Shown: positions 1 through 8,708, counted from the first letter of the stretch. The stretch: 64,000 nucleotides of DNA from Embleya scabrispora DSM 41855 (GCF_000372745.1 NZ_KB889672.1:51867-115866); one strand, 5' to 3'. Notes: generated from the letters alone by a model not told the origin. Numbers and translations are program-made.

Positions 1-361
1 GCAGTCCGTCGACCAGATCGAGCCGACTCAGCGCGCCGGTCGCCACCCACCGCACCGCGTTCGCGTCGTCGCCCGCGCGCAGCGCCCCGCCGTGCGGCGT
101 GCAGGCGTAGTCCCTGATCTCGTACATCCCACCGTCGGGCGCGGGTCGCGACACCGAGCCGACGAGCGGTCCGACGGTCACCTGAAGTCCGGTCTCCTCG
201 GCCATCTCGCGGGCGAGCGCGACCGCGTCGGTCTCACCCTCCTCGACCCGCCCGCCGGGCAGCGACCACTGTCCCTCGCCCGGCATTTTCGCGCGTTGCA
301 CCAGGAGCACCCGACCCTCGGAGTCGAGGACGATCGCGCCGACGCAGGGAATGAGCCGCAT
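1..361 (-). CDS. Nudix hydrolase, cut by the window edge
   Basis: Reads leftward from an ATG at 361-359 and runs off the window, so only the first ~120 residues are visible. A complete Nudix box spans about residues 39-62: GGRVEEGE, then REMAEETGL (pattern Gx5Ex7REUxEExGU). The family hydrolyses nucleoside diphosphates linked to another moiety and needs divalent metal. The N-terminus (MRLIPCVGAIV) is the usual first beta strand of the fold. A TAGGC element at 371-375 lies only ~9 nt before the start, so translation may be leaderless. Substrate unknown. Confidence 0.85.
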   Translation of the reverse strand, partial: MRLIPCVGAIVLDSEGRVLLVQRAKMPGEGQWSLPGGRVEEGETDAVALAREMAEETGLQVTVGPLVGSVSRPAPDGGMYEIRDYACTPHGGALRAGDDANAVRWVATGALSRLDLVDGL

Positions 362-549
362 GCCTGCCGAGCCTAGTGCCCGGCGCCGACGCGCAACGGG
401 AGATCGGCTGCCGACCGCGCGGCGCCGGCAGCGCGAGGGCGCGCGGATCCGGCGTGCGCGCGCTCCCCGTACGCCGGTCGGCGGTGTGAACGCACCGAAG
501 GAGTGATCGTCCTTGACGCGAAGCCCCGGGCAGTGGACCGTCTTGTCCT

Positions 550-1185
550 ATGAAGGGCGAGCCGAGCTGCCCCCGCTGCGGCGGCCGGGTCCGCGCTCCG
601 GGTCTGTTCGCACAGACGTGGGAGTGCGAGATCCATGGAGCCGTTCCTCCGCTGCAACCTGTCGTGCCGCCCAGCGTCGAGGCGCTGGATGCGGTGGTGC
701 GCCGCTCGCGGGTCCCGGTCTGGTTGCCCTGGCCACTTCCGGTCGGTTGGTTGTACACCGGCGTCGCGCACGCGGGCGACGATCGGGACGGCTCGCGGGC
801 CGTCGCGGTGGCGTGTACGGGTCCCGCGCCGCTGGGCGGACGCGGCGAACTGCTGCTGATCGCCGAGGAGGTGGGCGTCGGACTCGGCGCCCGGTACGCC
901 GGGTTGCCCGGCCACGACCCGGGCGGCGACTTCGTCAAGTCCGCACCGGCGAAGCTGATGGCGGGCGGTCGACCGACCCCGCTGTGGTGTGTGATCGACG
1001 CGCCGCCCGACCGCGCGGTGTACGCGGGCGAGGCGATGGGCCTGTGGTTGTGGGCGATCCTGTGGCCGGGCAAGGCGGGCCACCTCGTCTACGACGACGT
1101 GGTGCTCACCGATCTGCGGGAAGCCGGCGCCGAGTTGCAGTTGTTGCCGTGCGGCGCGCTGTCCCCGCAACTGCTGGCGTTCTGA
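550..1185 (+). CDS. DUF6758-type conserved protein
   Basis: A 211-aa protein beginning with a zinc-knuckle-like CPRCGG segment (residues 7-12). A second possible Cys/His pair follows in ECEIHG near residues 26-31. The rest is soluble with one hydrophobic stretch (LWLWAILWPG, about residues 167-176). Composition and neighbourhood match a conserved streptomycete family listed as DUF6758, which commonly precedes a PHP phosphoesterase gene as here. Function is unknown; the family name is from memory, not a search. The next gene starts 179 bp downstream on the same strand. Confidence 0.75.
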   Translation: MKGEPSCPRCGGRVRAPGLFAQTWECEIHGAVPPLQPVVPPSVEALDAVVRRSRVPVWLPWPLPVGWLYTGVAHAGDDRDGSRAVAVACTGPAPLGGRGELLLIAEEVGVGLGARYAGLPGHDPGGDFVKSAPAKLMAGGRPTPLWCVIDAPPDRAVYAGEAMGLWLWAILWPGKAGHLVYDDVVLTDLREAGAELQLLPCGALSPQLLAF

Positions 1186-1364
1186 CCGGACCGCCACCGG
1201 AGCGGGCGACGTGTGGATCGCCCGGCGGGCGCACGGTCCGGACGGGCTGCGCGAACCGGCCGCAGGGCTTGCGCACGGACCGGCCGGACGGCCCCACGAA
1301 CGCGCTCGATCAGGGTCGTTAGGGTCGGGAGCGTCCATCGACCCTCCCGGCAGACGAGGTCAGC

Positions 1365-2213
1365 GTGCGCATCGACCTGCACACCCACAGCACCGCATCC
1401 GACGGCACCGACACGCCCGCCGAACTGGTCGTCAAGGCGCGCGCGGCCGGTCTCGACGTGGTCGCGATCACCGATCACGACACCACCGCCGGCTGGACGG
1501 CCGCGGCGGAGGCGCTGCCGCACGGGTTGACCCTGGTCCGGGGCGCGGAGATCTCCTGCGTGGCCGAGGACGGGATCAGCCTGCACATGCTGGGCTACCT
1601 GTTCGACCCGACCGAGCCGGAGTTCGCCCGGGCCCGCGAACTGGCGCGCACCGACCGGGTGCGCCGGGCCGAGGCGATGGTCGAGCGCTGCCGCGAACTC
1701 GGCGCGCCGATCACCTGGGACCGGGTCCGGGAGATCGCGGGCGAGGGCGCGGTGGGCCGGCCGCACGTGGCCACCGCGCTGGTCGAGGCGGGCGTGGTCG
1801 CGGACGTCTCCGGCGCGTTCACCGCGGAGTGGCTGGCGGACGGCGGGCGGGCGTTCGTCAAGAAGTACGAGATCCACGCGGTCGACGCCGTTCGGCTGAT
1901 CGGCGCCGCGGGCGGGGTCGCGGTGTTCGCGCATCCGGGTGCGGTCAAGCGCGGTCGGACCGTCACGGACGCCACGATCGCCGAGCTGGCGGAAGCCGGC
2001 CTGGCCGGGATCGAGGTGGACCACATGGACCACGACGACGCGATGCGGGCACACCTGCGTGGGCTCGCCGGCGACCTGCGGCTGATCACCACCGGTTCGA
2101 GTGACTATCACGGCACCCGCAAAACGATCGATCTCGGAGAAAACACCACAGATCCGGAGTCGTACGGGGCCATCGCGGAACTGGCGACAGGAGCAGGACC
2201 CATCACCCCATGA
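1365..2213 (+). CDS. PHP domain phosphoesterase
   Basis: A 282-aa protein with the metal-binding motifs of the PHP superfamily: DLHTHSTASDGT at the N-terminus, ITDHDT near residue 37, an acidic GAEISC segment near 60, an HPG motif near 190 and a DYHG motif near the C-terminus. Stand-alone PHP proteins of this size (YciV/TrpH group) hydrolyse phosphoester bonds in nucleotides or short RNA; the substrate cannot be told here. A GTG start at 1365 is preceded by GACGAGGTCAGC. It likely forms a unit with the DUF6758 gene upstream. Confidence 0.9.
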   Translation: MRIDLHTHSTASDGTDTPAELVVKARAAGLDVVAITDHDTTAGWTAAAEALPHGLTLVRGAEISCVAEDGISLHMLGYLFDPTEPEFARARELARTDRVRRAEAMVERCRELGAPITWDRVREIAGEGAVGRPHVATALVEAGVVADVSGAFTAEWLADGGRAFVKKYEIHAVDAVRLIGAAGGVAVFAHPGAVKRGRTVTDATIAELAEAGLAGIEVDHMDHDDAMRAHLRGLAGDLRLITTGSSDYHGTRKTIDLGENTTDPESYGAIAELATGAGPITP

Positions 2214-2329
2214 ACCGGTTCGACGTCACCATCCTCGGCTCGTCCTTCGCCGCGCTCCTCCCGCTGTCCGCGAGCGCCGTACAGCTGAGCGCGGACGGGG
2301 TCCGGGGCTTCGTCGAGGCGAAGCCATAA
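2210..2329 (+). CDS. possible 39-aa peptide overlapping the PHP gene stop
   Basis: An ATG at 2210 overlaps the PHP stop codon (ATGA) and opens a 39-codon frame ending TAA at 2327-2329. It encodes [20 protein letters not shown] and a polar tail. The overlap suggests translational coupling and the middle is mildly hydrophobic. There is no recognisable homology, and the frame ends 43 bp before the next gene, so it may be a chance frame. Low confidence. Confidence 0.2.
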   Translation: MNRFDVTILGSSFAALLPLSASAVQLSADGVRGFVEAKP

Positions 2330-2372
2330 GGTGCGAAGCGGAGCATCCAGCGGTTGGGGAGAGGCGGAGGAC

Positions 2373-3458
2373 ATGAGCAAGTCGGTACGCGGCGTCGTCG
2401 CGCGCAGCAAGGGCGCACCGGTCTCGATCGAGACCATCGTGGTGCCGGACCCGGGTCCGGGCGAGGCGCGTGTGCGGGTCCGGGCGTGCGGCGTCTGCCA
2501 CACGGACCTGCACTACCGCGAGGGCGGCATCGGTGACGAGTACCCGTACCTGCTCGGCCACGAGGCCGCCGGTGTGGTGGAGTCGGTCGGCGAGGGCGTC
2601 ACCGAAGTGGCCGTGGGCGACTTCGTGATCCTGAACTGGCGTGCGGTGTGCGGCGATTGTCGTGCGTGTCGACGCGGCCGTCCGCAGTACTGCTTCGCGA
2701 CGCACAACGCGAAGCAGAAGATGACCCTGGAGGACGGCACCGAACTGAGCCCCGCGCTCGGCATCGGCGCGTTCGCCGAACTGACGCTGGTCGCCGCCGG
2801 ACAGTGCACCAAGGTCGACCCCGAGGCGGACCCCGCCGCGGCCGGCCTGCTGGGCTGCGGTGTGATGGCCGGCCTGGGCGCCGCGGTGAACACCGGCAAC
2901 GTCGGGCGCGGCGACACGGTCGCGGTGATCGGCTGCGGCGGCGTCGGCGACGCGGCCATCGCCGGTGCCCGGCTCGCGGGCGCGGCGAAGATCATCGCCG
3001 TCGACCTGGACGACCGGAAGCTGGAGTGGGCGCGCCGGGCCGGCGCCACCCACACGGTGAACTCGAAGGCGGGCGACCCGGTCGAGGCGATCCGCGAACT
3101 GACCGGCGGGTTCGGCGCGGACGTGGTGATCGACGCGGTCGGCCGCCCGGAGACCTACAAGCAGGCGTTCTACGCCCGCGACCTGGCCGGGACCGTGGTC
3201 CTGGTGGGTGTGCCCAACCCGGAGATGACCATCGAGCTGCCGCTGCTCGACGTCTTCGGCCGCGGTGGCGCGCTCAAGTCGTCCTGGTACGGCGACTGCC
3301 TGCCCTCGCGCGACTTCCCGACGCTGATCGACCTGTACCGCCAGGGGCGCTTCGACCTGGACGCGTTCGTCAGCGAGCGGATCACCCTGGAGGACGTCGA
3401 GGCCGCGTTCGAGAAGATGCACCACGGCGACGTGCTGCGTTCGGTGGTGATCCTGTGA
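2373..3458 (+). CDS. mscR: S-(hydroxymethyl)mycothiol dehydrogenase
   Basis: A 361-aa zinc-dependent medium-chain alcohol dehydrogenase, the same length as the mycobacterial enzyme. Catalytic-zinc ligands are visible at Cys42 (GVCHTD) and His63-Glu64 (GHEAAG). Structural-zinc cysteines are at 93, 96, 99 and 107. The NAD-binding glycines are GCGGVG at 187-192. It oxidises the formaldehyde-mycothiol adduct to S-formylmycothiol and is also linked to S-nitrosomycothiol reduction. ATG 2373 is chosen because a GGGGAGAGGCGGAGG purine tract lies just upstream and the product then has family length. It overlaps the next gene by 4 bp, as in other actinomycetes. Confidence 0.93.
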   Translation: MSKSVRGVVARSKGAPVSIETIVVPDPGPGEARVRVRACGVCHTDLHYREGGIGDEYPYLLGHEAAGVVESVGEGVTEVAVGDFVILNWRAVCGDCRACRRGRPQYCFATHNAKQKMTLEDGTELSPALGIGAFAELTLVAAGQCTKVDPEADPAAAGLLGCGVMAGLGAAVNTGNVGRGDTVAVIGCGGVGDAAIAGARLAGAAKIIAVDLDDRKLEWARRAGATHTVNSKAGDPVEAIRELTGGFGADVVIDAVGRPETYKQAFYARDLAGTVVLVGVPNPEMTIELPLLDVFGRGGALKSSWYGDCLPSRDFPTLIDLYRQGRFDLDAFVSERITLEDVEAAFEKMHHGDVLRSVVIL

Positions 3459-4081
3459 CGCGGATCGATCACGTGGTCACGTCGGGCGTCTTCTCGCTCG
3501 ACGGCCAGGACTTCGACGTGGACAACAACGTGTGGATCGTCGGCGACGACCGCGAGGTGGTGATCGTGGACGCCGCGCACGACGCGGCCGCGATCGTGGC
3601 CGGGGTCGGCGACCGTACGGTGACCGGCATCCTGCTCACCCACGGCCACAACGACCACATCAACGCCGCCGCGGAGTTGGCCGAACGCACCGGCGCGCCG
3701 ATCCACCTGCACCCGCGGGACCGGATGTTGTGGGACGCGGTGTACCCGGACCGCGCGCCGGACGTCGCGTTGGCCGACGGCGAGGTGATCACCGTCGCGG
3801 GCACCGAGCTGCGGGTGGTGCACACGCCGGGCCACGCACCGGGCGCGGTGTGCCTGTACGCGCCGGAGGCCGCCGTGCTCTTCTCCGGCGACACGCTGTT
3901 CAAGGGCGGCCCCGGTGCCACCGGGCGCTCGTTCTCGTCCTTCCCGGTGATCCTCGACTCGATCAAGGGGCGTCTGCTCGCGCTGCCCGAGGGCACCCGC
4001 GTGCTCACCGGACACGGCGACGAGACGACGATCGGCGCGGAGGCGAAGGACTACGACGCGTGGGTGGCCCGAGGGCACTGA
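3455..4081 (+). CDS. MBL-fold hydrolase paired with mycothiol dehydrogenase
   Basis: A 208-aa metallo-beta-lactamase-fold protein. The metal motif HGHNDH is at residues 63-68, followed by HTPGHAPG near 126, a GDTLFKGG aspartate motif near 147 and a late histidine in TGHGDET. The GTG start at 3455 overlaps the dehydrogenase stop (GTGA), so the two are co-translated. The glyoxalase-II-like family and its constant position after this dehydrogenase suggest hydrolysis of S-formylmycothiol to formate and mycothiol. That role is inferred from context. Confidence 0.88.
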   Translation: MTRIDHVVTSGVFSLDGQDFDVDNNVWIVGDDREVVIVDAAHDAAAIVAGVGDRTVTGILLTHGHNDHINAAAELAERTGAPIHLHPRDRMLWDAVYPDRAPDVALADGEVITVAGTELRVVHTPGHAPGAVCLYAPEAAVLFSGDTLFKGGPGATGRSFSSFPVILDSIKGRLLALPEGTRVLTGHGDETTIGAEAKDYDAWVARGH

Positions 4082-4189
4082 GCCGTCGGGCCCGAGGGCC
4101 CCGAGCCGCCCGGCCCGGGCGCGGGCGCGCCGAACCCGGCCCGGTCCGGGCGCACCGGGCCGGGCGAACGGGGTGCCCGCGGACATGAC

Positions 4190-4222
4190 GAGGGCGCTTC
4201 CCCCAAGCGGGGAAGCGCCCTC
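4190..4222. terminator. bidirectional hairpin terminator
   Basis: A perfect 14-bp stem (GAGGGCGCTTCCCC, 5-nt loop, GGGGAAGCGCCCTC) lies between the end of the MBL gene (4081, plus) and the end of the 53-aa gene (4238, minus). It is followed by a short GGTTT run. It can serve both convergent genes. Confidence 0.85.
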
Positions 4223-4237
4223 GGTTTCAATCGCAAA

Positions 4238-4399
4238 TCAGCCGGCGTCCGCCACCTTGACGGGGCGGATGTACAGGCGCTCGCCGAATGCCTCGGCGCG
4301 CTTCAGGGCAGCCTGCACGGTGTCGATATCGGCGCAGTTGACCGGGTTGACCCCGGTCTTTTCCTGGGCTCGGCTGAGGTTGGTGATTCGGTAACGCAT
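4238..4399 (-). CDS. 53-aa conserved-looking small protein
   Basis: A 53-residue protein beginning MRYRITNLSRAQEKTG. ATG at 4399-4397 is chosen because a strong GGAGGGAAGGGAG Shine-Dalgarno tract precedes it; the longer frame upstream has no such signal. It is basic to neutral and soluble, with no signal peptide or membrane segment, and predicted helical in its second half (TVQAALKRAEAFGERLY). It has its own promoter region to the right and shares the hairpin at 4190-4222. I do not recognise the family. Confidence 0.7.
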   Translation of the reverse strand: MRYRITNLSRAQEKTGVNPVNCADIDTVQAALKRAEAFGERLYIRPVKVADAG

Positions 4400-4737
4400 A
4401 CGCGTCTCCCTTCCCTCCGGTCCGAAGTCGCACGGGATCGCATGGTCCACGACCCCGTCTACAAAGAGTGGGTGCCGGGATCCAGATGGATCACCCTGAC
4501 CCACACGGGTCACTACCGGCACCGATCTGAACAACAGCAGTCACACCGATAGCATTCCCGTGACTGAAATGTTCCTTTCCTGACTTTCCTCGACTTACAC
4601 GTGACGCATGACGCGACATCGCACGCGAGGCAAGCGAGGACGTGACGGCGACCGGCATAGGACAATGCCGGTCTGAACACATCGACACACATCGACCCGC
4701 CGCCGAACGCGCAGCCGCCATGGGAGGACGAGAGACT

Positions 4738-5808
4738 TTGCACGATCCGGGAGAGGACGACGTCCGGTCGGGCGCGACGGCCGTCTTCGGCGCCGTGGTG
4801 CCCGAAGCCGGCGGGGACCTCGGCGCCGAGCGGGGCGGGCCGCTGGAGGACCATCCCGTCGCGGGCTTCGAAGACACACCCGGAGCACTGCCCGAGCTGA
4901 CGGAGCCGTTCACCCGACCGGCCGTACTGGTCCAGTCCGTCTCACCGCCCCTGCACTTCGGCACCCACGCGCTGTTCGTCGACGTCGGCTACGTGTACGC
5001 GGCGATGGGCCTGCTGGTGGCCGGTTCGGCCGAGCGCCGGGCCTTCCGGGTGGACGCCGAGCAACTGATCACCGGCCTGATCGACGAGGCACGTCGGGTC
5101 TTCCCGGAGGGCCGGCTGCTGCGGGTGTATTGGTACGACGGCGCGCGCGAGCGGGTGCACACCGTGGAGCAGCGGCAGATCGCCGAACTGCCCGATGTGA
5201 AAGTCCGGCTCGGCAACCTCAACGCGCACAATCAGCAAAAGGGTGTCGACTCGCTGATCCGCAGCGACCTCGAATCACTGGCGCGCAACCACGCGATCGA
5301 CGACGCCGTGGTGATCAGCGGCGACGAGGACCTGGTGTCCGCGGTCGAGGCGGCCCAGTCCTACGGCGTACGGGTGCACCTGTGGGGCGTGGAGCCGGCC
5401 TACGGCACCAACCAGGCCGATCCGCTGGTGTGGGAGGCCGACGTCACCCGAATGCTGCACCGCGAGTTCTGCGAGACGTGCGTGACGCCGGTGATGTTGC
5501 CGCCCTCGCACGCCGGCGCGCTCGCGGTCCAGCCGGGCGGCCCGCCGACCGCCGACCAGGCGTGGCACATCGGCCAGGAGATCGCCAAACGCTGGCTGGT
5601 GGTGCGCGGCCGGGAGAACCTGGCCGACCTGATGCCGGGGCCGATGTTGCCGCAGGCGATCGACCGGGGCCTGCTCGTGGACGCGGAAAGTGTGCTGCAG
5701 TATTCGCTCCGCCCCCACGAGGACCTGCGCCGCGCGCTGCGCAACGGCTTCTGGGACCGCCTCAACCAGGAATTCGGCCTCCCGGGCACGGAGCTGACGG
5801 AGGGCTGA
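4738..5808 (+). CDS. NYN (PIN-like) domain protein
   Basis: About 356 aa. From residue ~80 it carries an NYN/LabA-type nuclease-like domain. Acidic residues at the expected positions are in LFVDVGYVY, KGVDSLIRSDL and VISGDEDLVSAV. A VHLWGVEP strand and an FCETC segment follow. The ~75-residue N-terminus is acidic and low in complexity. TTG 4738 is preferred because GGGAGGA sits 9 nt upstream. In-frame alternatives are ATG 4720 and GTG 4642, both with poorer spacing. The family is predicted to bind or cleave RNA; no substrate is known. It converges on the graspetide cluster with a 56-bp gap. Confidence 0.85.
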   Translation: MHDPGEDDVRSGATAVFGAVVPEAGGDLGAERGGPLEDHPVAGFEDTPGALPELTEPFTRPAVLVQSVSPPLHFGTHALFVDVGYVYAAMGLLVAGSAERRAFRVDAEQLITGLIDEARRVFPEGRLLRVYWYDGARERVHTVEQRQIAELPDVKVRLGNLNAHNQQKGVDSLIRSDLESLARNHAIDDAVVISGDEDLVSAVEAAQSYGVRVHLWGVEPAYGTNQADPLVWEADVTRMLHREFCETCVTPVMLPPSHAGALAVQPGGPPTADQAWHIGQEIAKRWLVVRGRENLADLMPGPMLPQAIDRGLLVDAESVLQYSLRPHEDLRRALRNGFWDRLNQEFGLPGTELTEG

Positions 5809-5864
5809 GCGGACCTTTGCCAGGGCCGGCGGCCCGAAGCCGGGCGTGCGGCGCGAAGTGGTTG

Positions 5865-7007
5865 TCAAAGCGGGAAAGACAGGCCCGCGGCAGGCCAGGT
5901 GATTCGCCGGCCATCCGGATCGATCTCGATGGCCAGGGAGAGCGGGTCGATCGGGCCGTGTTCCGAGGTCAGCTGCCGGGCCCGGTCCAGGTGTCCCCAC
6001 AGATCCAGCGGGCCCGCCGAGTGCACGGTCGGCCGGCCTCCGGATTTCGGCACTTCGGCACGGGCCCATGAACCGGACGGGTGCAACAACCACACCACCG
6101 AGCGGTCGTCGAGGTCGATCCACCGATGGTCGATGGCCGGACGCAGCAGTTCGAGGAGCAAAGCCAGCCGCCGGTCGTCCCGAAGATTCGGCACGTCGCC
6201 GTCGAAAGCCCGGACTTCGTCACCTTCGGCGGTTCGCGCAGAGAGGTACACGCGGTGCAGGGCGGACCCGTCCTCGGGGCCGGTGCGTGCCCGCATGAAC
6301 CGCGCCTCGTCCGACACGACGCGCCCCTGAGCGTGTGTCGCATCCGTCACGGTTACCCGGAGGTGGAGGGAAGTCCCGGCGAGCGTGGTCGAGATGACGC
6401 CGCCGCGTCGCACGGCGGCCAGCCACGTCGAAGGAATCGTTCGCGTCGAGAACATCGCCACGGCGCGGTCGAACCCATCCTCGGGAAGTGTGTGGGTCGC
6501 GTCGACGGCCGCCATCCTCGGGACGCGGCCGAAAGCCGCGAGTCGTCGGCGGGCGGCGTCCACCAGGTACTCGTCCACGTCGACCGACAGCACTCGATCG
6601 TCGCCCAGGCGGTGTCCGAGCAGAGCGGCCGAATAGCCACTACCGGTTCCGAGGTCGAGCACCCTCATGTCCTCTTCGATCTCCGCGACGTCGAACATCC
6701 GGAGCACGAGCGAAGGCAAGGTCGTCGACGAAGTGGGAGGTCGGTCGGACGGCGGTCCGACGTCGTCACCGGCCATGTCGGCGTGCAGTTCACCGACCTG
6801 CGTGACGAGCGTTCGGTCGGCATAAGCGGTGTCGATCCATGACGTCGTGTCGGGTATCCCTCGGTGGAGACGCCAGTCGAAGCCGTCCTGCTCCCACCAG
6901 TTCGGTACAAGGAGGTGACGCGGCGTGCGGGAAACCGCGTCCCGCCACGGCGAATCGGCCGCGATGTCTGCGGCCAAGGTCGCGGCGGCGTCGTCCCAGC
7001 TTCTCAA
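5865..7007 (-). CDS. tgmC: graspetide-associated PIMT-like methyltransferase
   Basis: A 380-aa homologue of protein-L-isoaspartate O-methyltransferase. The N-terminal signature is SRTPRHLLVPNWW (residues 26-38). The TSSTTLPSLVLRM substrate-loop segment is around 92-104. The S-adenosylmethionine motif VLDLGTGSGYSAALL is at 116-130. Canonical PIMTs are ~210 aa; this protein has ~160 extra C-terminal residues, as in the methyltransferases of ATP-grasp peptide systems (TIGR04188 type). Such enzymes methylate an Asp side chain of the modified precursor, and the ester collapses to an aspartimide. The TTG start overlaps the ATP-grasp stop (TTGA), supporting one operon. Confidence 0.88.
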   Translation of the reverse strand: MRSWDDAAATLAADIAADSPWRDAVSRTPRHLLVPNWWEQDGFDWRLHRGIPDTTSWIDTAYADRTLVTQVGELHADMAGDDVGPPSDRPPTSSTTLPSLVLRMFDVAEIEEDMRVLDLGTGSGYSAALLGHRLGDDRVLSVDVDEYLVDAARRRLAAFGRVPRMAAVDATHTLPEDGFDRAVAMFSTRTIPSTWLAAVRRGGVISTTLAGTSLHLRVTVTDATHAQGRVVSDEARFMRARTGPEDGSALHRVYLSARTAEGDEVRAFDGDVPNLRDDRRLALLLELLRPAIDHRWIDLDDRSVVWLLHPSGSWARAEVPKSGGRPTVHSAGPLDLWGHLDRARQLTSEHGPIDPLSLAIEIDPDGRRITWPAAGLSFPL

Positions 7008-7980
7008 TGCCTGATCCCTTCCGAGAGGGCGTCGACCAGGGCATCGGTGATGCCCAGCCCGGGGAGTCGATGTTCGAGCCAGCGGTACTGGCCGCTCGCG
7101 TTGATTTCGAAGAACCGCCAACGACCGTCCGGGGTAACCGCGAAGTCCAGTGCGCCGAAGAACAGACCGAAGTGCGCCATCAGGGCCGACACGCCGGCCG
7201 CGACCTCGTTCGGAACGGGGACCGAGCGGTACGTCAACGCGCCGTAGTCCACCCGGAAATCCAGGCGCGTCTCGTTGCTGTGGGCGTGAATCGCCGCCGC
7301 GAACATGCGGGGACCCACGACCGTGAGCCTGACCTCGAACGCCTTGGCCACGCGCTCCTGGAGCAGGACCGCCGTAGACGCGATCGACTCGTCCATACTT
7401 TCCGAATCCACCACGGTCGTGGGAATCGTCGCGGTCATCTGCGCTGTGTGCACGCCACCACCGAGGGCCTTGTAGATGACCTCGCGCCCCGCCGCGCCGT
7501 GAGCCCTGGCAAACGACGCGGCGTGCGTCGGGTCGGTGGTGACGACCGTCGCCGGAGGGTCGAGGCCGAGAGTCGCGGCGACGGCCAATTGCATCGGCTT
7601 GTAGTTCGTGGCGAGGTTGGCCGTGGGGTGGTTGATCCACCGCACGGGCAGCGACCCGAGCACCCCGAGCAGTCCGGCACGGGCCTCGGAGGCGGCGAAT
7701 GTACGGGCGGTCTCGGTCCAATTGCCCGGCAGACGGAACTCGCCCGGCCTTCGCCACCAGACACTCCGGACGCGAGCCAGGTCGATCGTGCGAGTGCCGA
7801 CACGGAGGGCACGCCCCAGCCGCCCCCCGTGAGGGAGGCGGCCAGGGTGGCACGGGCAGGAAACTCGGCCGTGTCGAACCGCACTACGTCAACACCACGT
7901 TCGGACAGTTTCATGACGACCGGATCGGCGGTGGCATCGTCCGGTGAGGTGACGACTACGACCGTGGCGCGAGGGTTCAC
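7004..7980 (-). pseudogene. tgmB: TgmB-type ATP-grasp peptide ligase, frame interrupted
   Basis: Belongs to the ATP-grasp ligase family that forms side-chain ester or amide bonds in graspetide precursors. The GTG start at 7980 overlaps the precursor stop (GTGA). The first ~52 codons (TVVVVTSPDDATADPVVMKL) are in one frame. The remainder, from GRALRVGTRTIDL through VRSVWWRRP, PVRWINHP, the phosphate-loop-like VIYKALGGG and the metal-binding end FFEINASGQY, is in the -1 frame. The switch lies at a G6 run (plus-strand C6 at 7823-7828). Adding one G restores a 325-aa product of normal family length. All other motifs are intact. This may be a sequencing error, a recent mutation or slippage. Confidence 0.85.
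7823..7828 (-). other. homopolymer at the frameshift point in tgmB
   Basis: A run of six C on the plus strand (six G in the sense of tgmB) where the upstream and downstream tgmB frames stop matching. A seventh G would join ATLAASLTGG directly to RLGRALRVG in one frame. Confidence 0.75.
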
Positions 7981-8189
7981 CACAAGTCGGTGCCGTCGCC
8001 GTCCGACCTGCCATCCGGCTGGGTCTCCGTCTTGGTGTCCCCGGGCATCAACACATGCCACGGGTTGCCCCCGGCGGTCACGCCGATCTGAAGCTCCGGG
8101 TCGTAATGCATCGTCAATACCGGTCGCGCGGGGGCTTCGGTCAGGTGCCGCATGCCGAACGGAGCCGGCAGAGCTGCCCTGCTGGTCAT
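7977..8189 (-). CDS. tgmA: graspetide precursor peptide
   Basis: A 70-aa peptide with the leader features of ATP-grasp-modified RiPP precursors (TIGR04186 type): LPAPFGMRHL at residues 7-16, then ARPVLTMHYDPELQIGV at 21-37. The C-terminal core (about residues 51-70) is rich in hydroxyl and acidic residues: Thr52, 54, 56 and 67, Ser62, Glu55, Asp51, 59, 63, 65 and 68. Three Asp-Gly pairs occur at 59-60, 63-64 and 65-66. Thr/Ser to Asp/Glu esters are the expected ATP-grasp products, and Asp-Gly is the classic aspartimide site. An ATG with GGAGGAAAAG upstream is an unusually strong ribosome site, fitting high precursor expression. Confidence 0.88.
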   Translation of the reverse strand: MTSRAALPAPFGMRHLTEAPARPVLTMHYDPELQIGVTAGGNPWHVLMPGDTKTETQPDGRSDGDGTDLW

Positions 8190-8259
8190 CTTTTCCTCCA
8201 GTGAATGGGTGTCGGGCGCTCTCCGCACGTGGTCCGGCGGGGAGCGTGTAGCGCCGTAC

Positions 8260-8293
8260 CTGCCGCCCGTCGCCACTTGCGGCGGTGCGGCAG
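8260..8293. terminator. hairpin directly before the precursor unit
   Basis: Outer stem CTGCCGC/GCGGCAG with a further paired inner segment (CCGTCGCC facing GCGGCGG). It begins at the base next to the stop codon of the 136-aa gene and ends ~70 nt before the precursor start. It could be a partial terminator or an RNA-processing stem separating the small upstream genes from tgmA-B-C. No T-run follows on the minus strand. Confidence 0.5.
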
Positions 8294-8704
8294 TCATGGG
8301 GGAGGCGGCCAGGTGACGCGGCCTGTGGGGTAATCGAGTACCAGGTCGTCCGGATGACCGGCCCATATCGGCGTTCCGTCGCAACGCTGTACGACAGCGC
8401 TCGGGCCGTCCGGCCCGGGAAGGACGCACAAGTAGATGCCGATCGTGTCTTTGGTGTCGCGATGGCGCACTGGTTGTCCCGCACGTGGCGCGGGCAACGT
8501 GTCGATCACCAACCGGCGCACCGGTACGACGAATTCGATTCCGCTTCGGGTTCGCACCCACGCCTGTCGACCGTCGACGGCGGTCAGTTCACCTTCGCGC
8601 CCCGTGGGGCCGCGCACGTCCTCGTGCACCGATGCCCCCAGGTACCGGTACGCCAGAATTCGCCCGGCCATCCTGTCTGCTTCGGTGGTTCCCTCAATAC
8701 GCAC
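8294..8704 (-). CDS. unrecognised 136-aa protein upstream of graspetide genes
   Basis: A soluble 136-aa protein. The GTG start at 8704 lies 4 bp after the stop of the preceding gene, so the two are probably co-translated; an in-frame ATG 11 codons later is an alternative. A segment near residues 35-65 (GELTAVDGRQAWVRTRSGIE then VRRLV) matches position by position a segment of the neighbouring 90-aa protein, suggesting a duplicated small beta-rich module. The C-terminus ends in four prolines (TWPPPP). No enzyme motif is seen. Location suggests an accessory or regulatory role in the peptide system, which is inference. Confidence 0.6.
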   Translation of the reverse strand: MRIEGTTEADRMAGRILAYRYLGASVHEDVRGPTGREGELTAVDGRQAWVRTRSGIEFVVPVRRLVIDTLPAPRAGQPVRHRDTKDTIGIYLCVLPGPDGPSAVVQRCDGTPIWAGHPDDLVLDYPTGRVTWPPPP

Positions 8705-8708
8705 GGCG

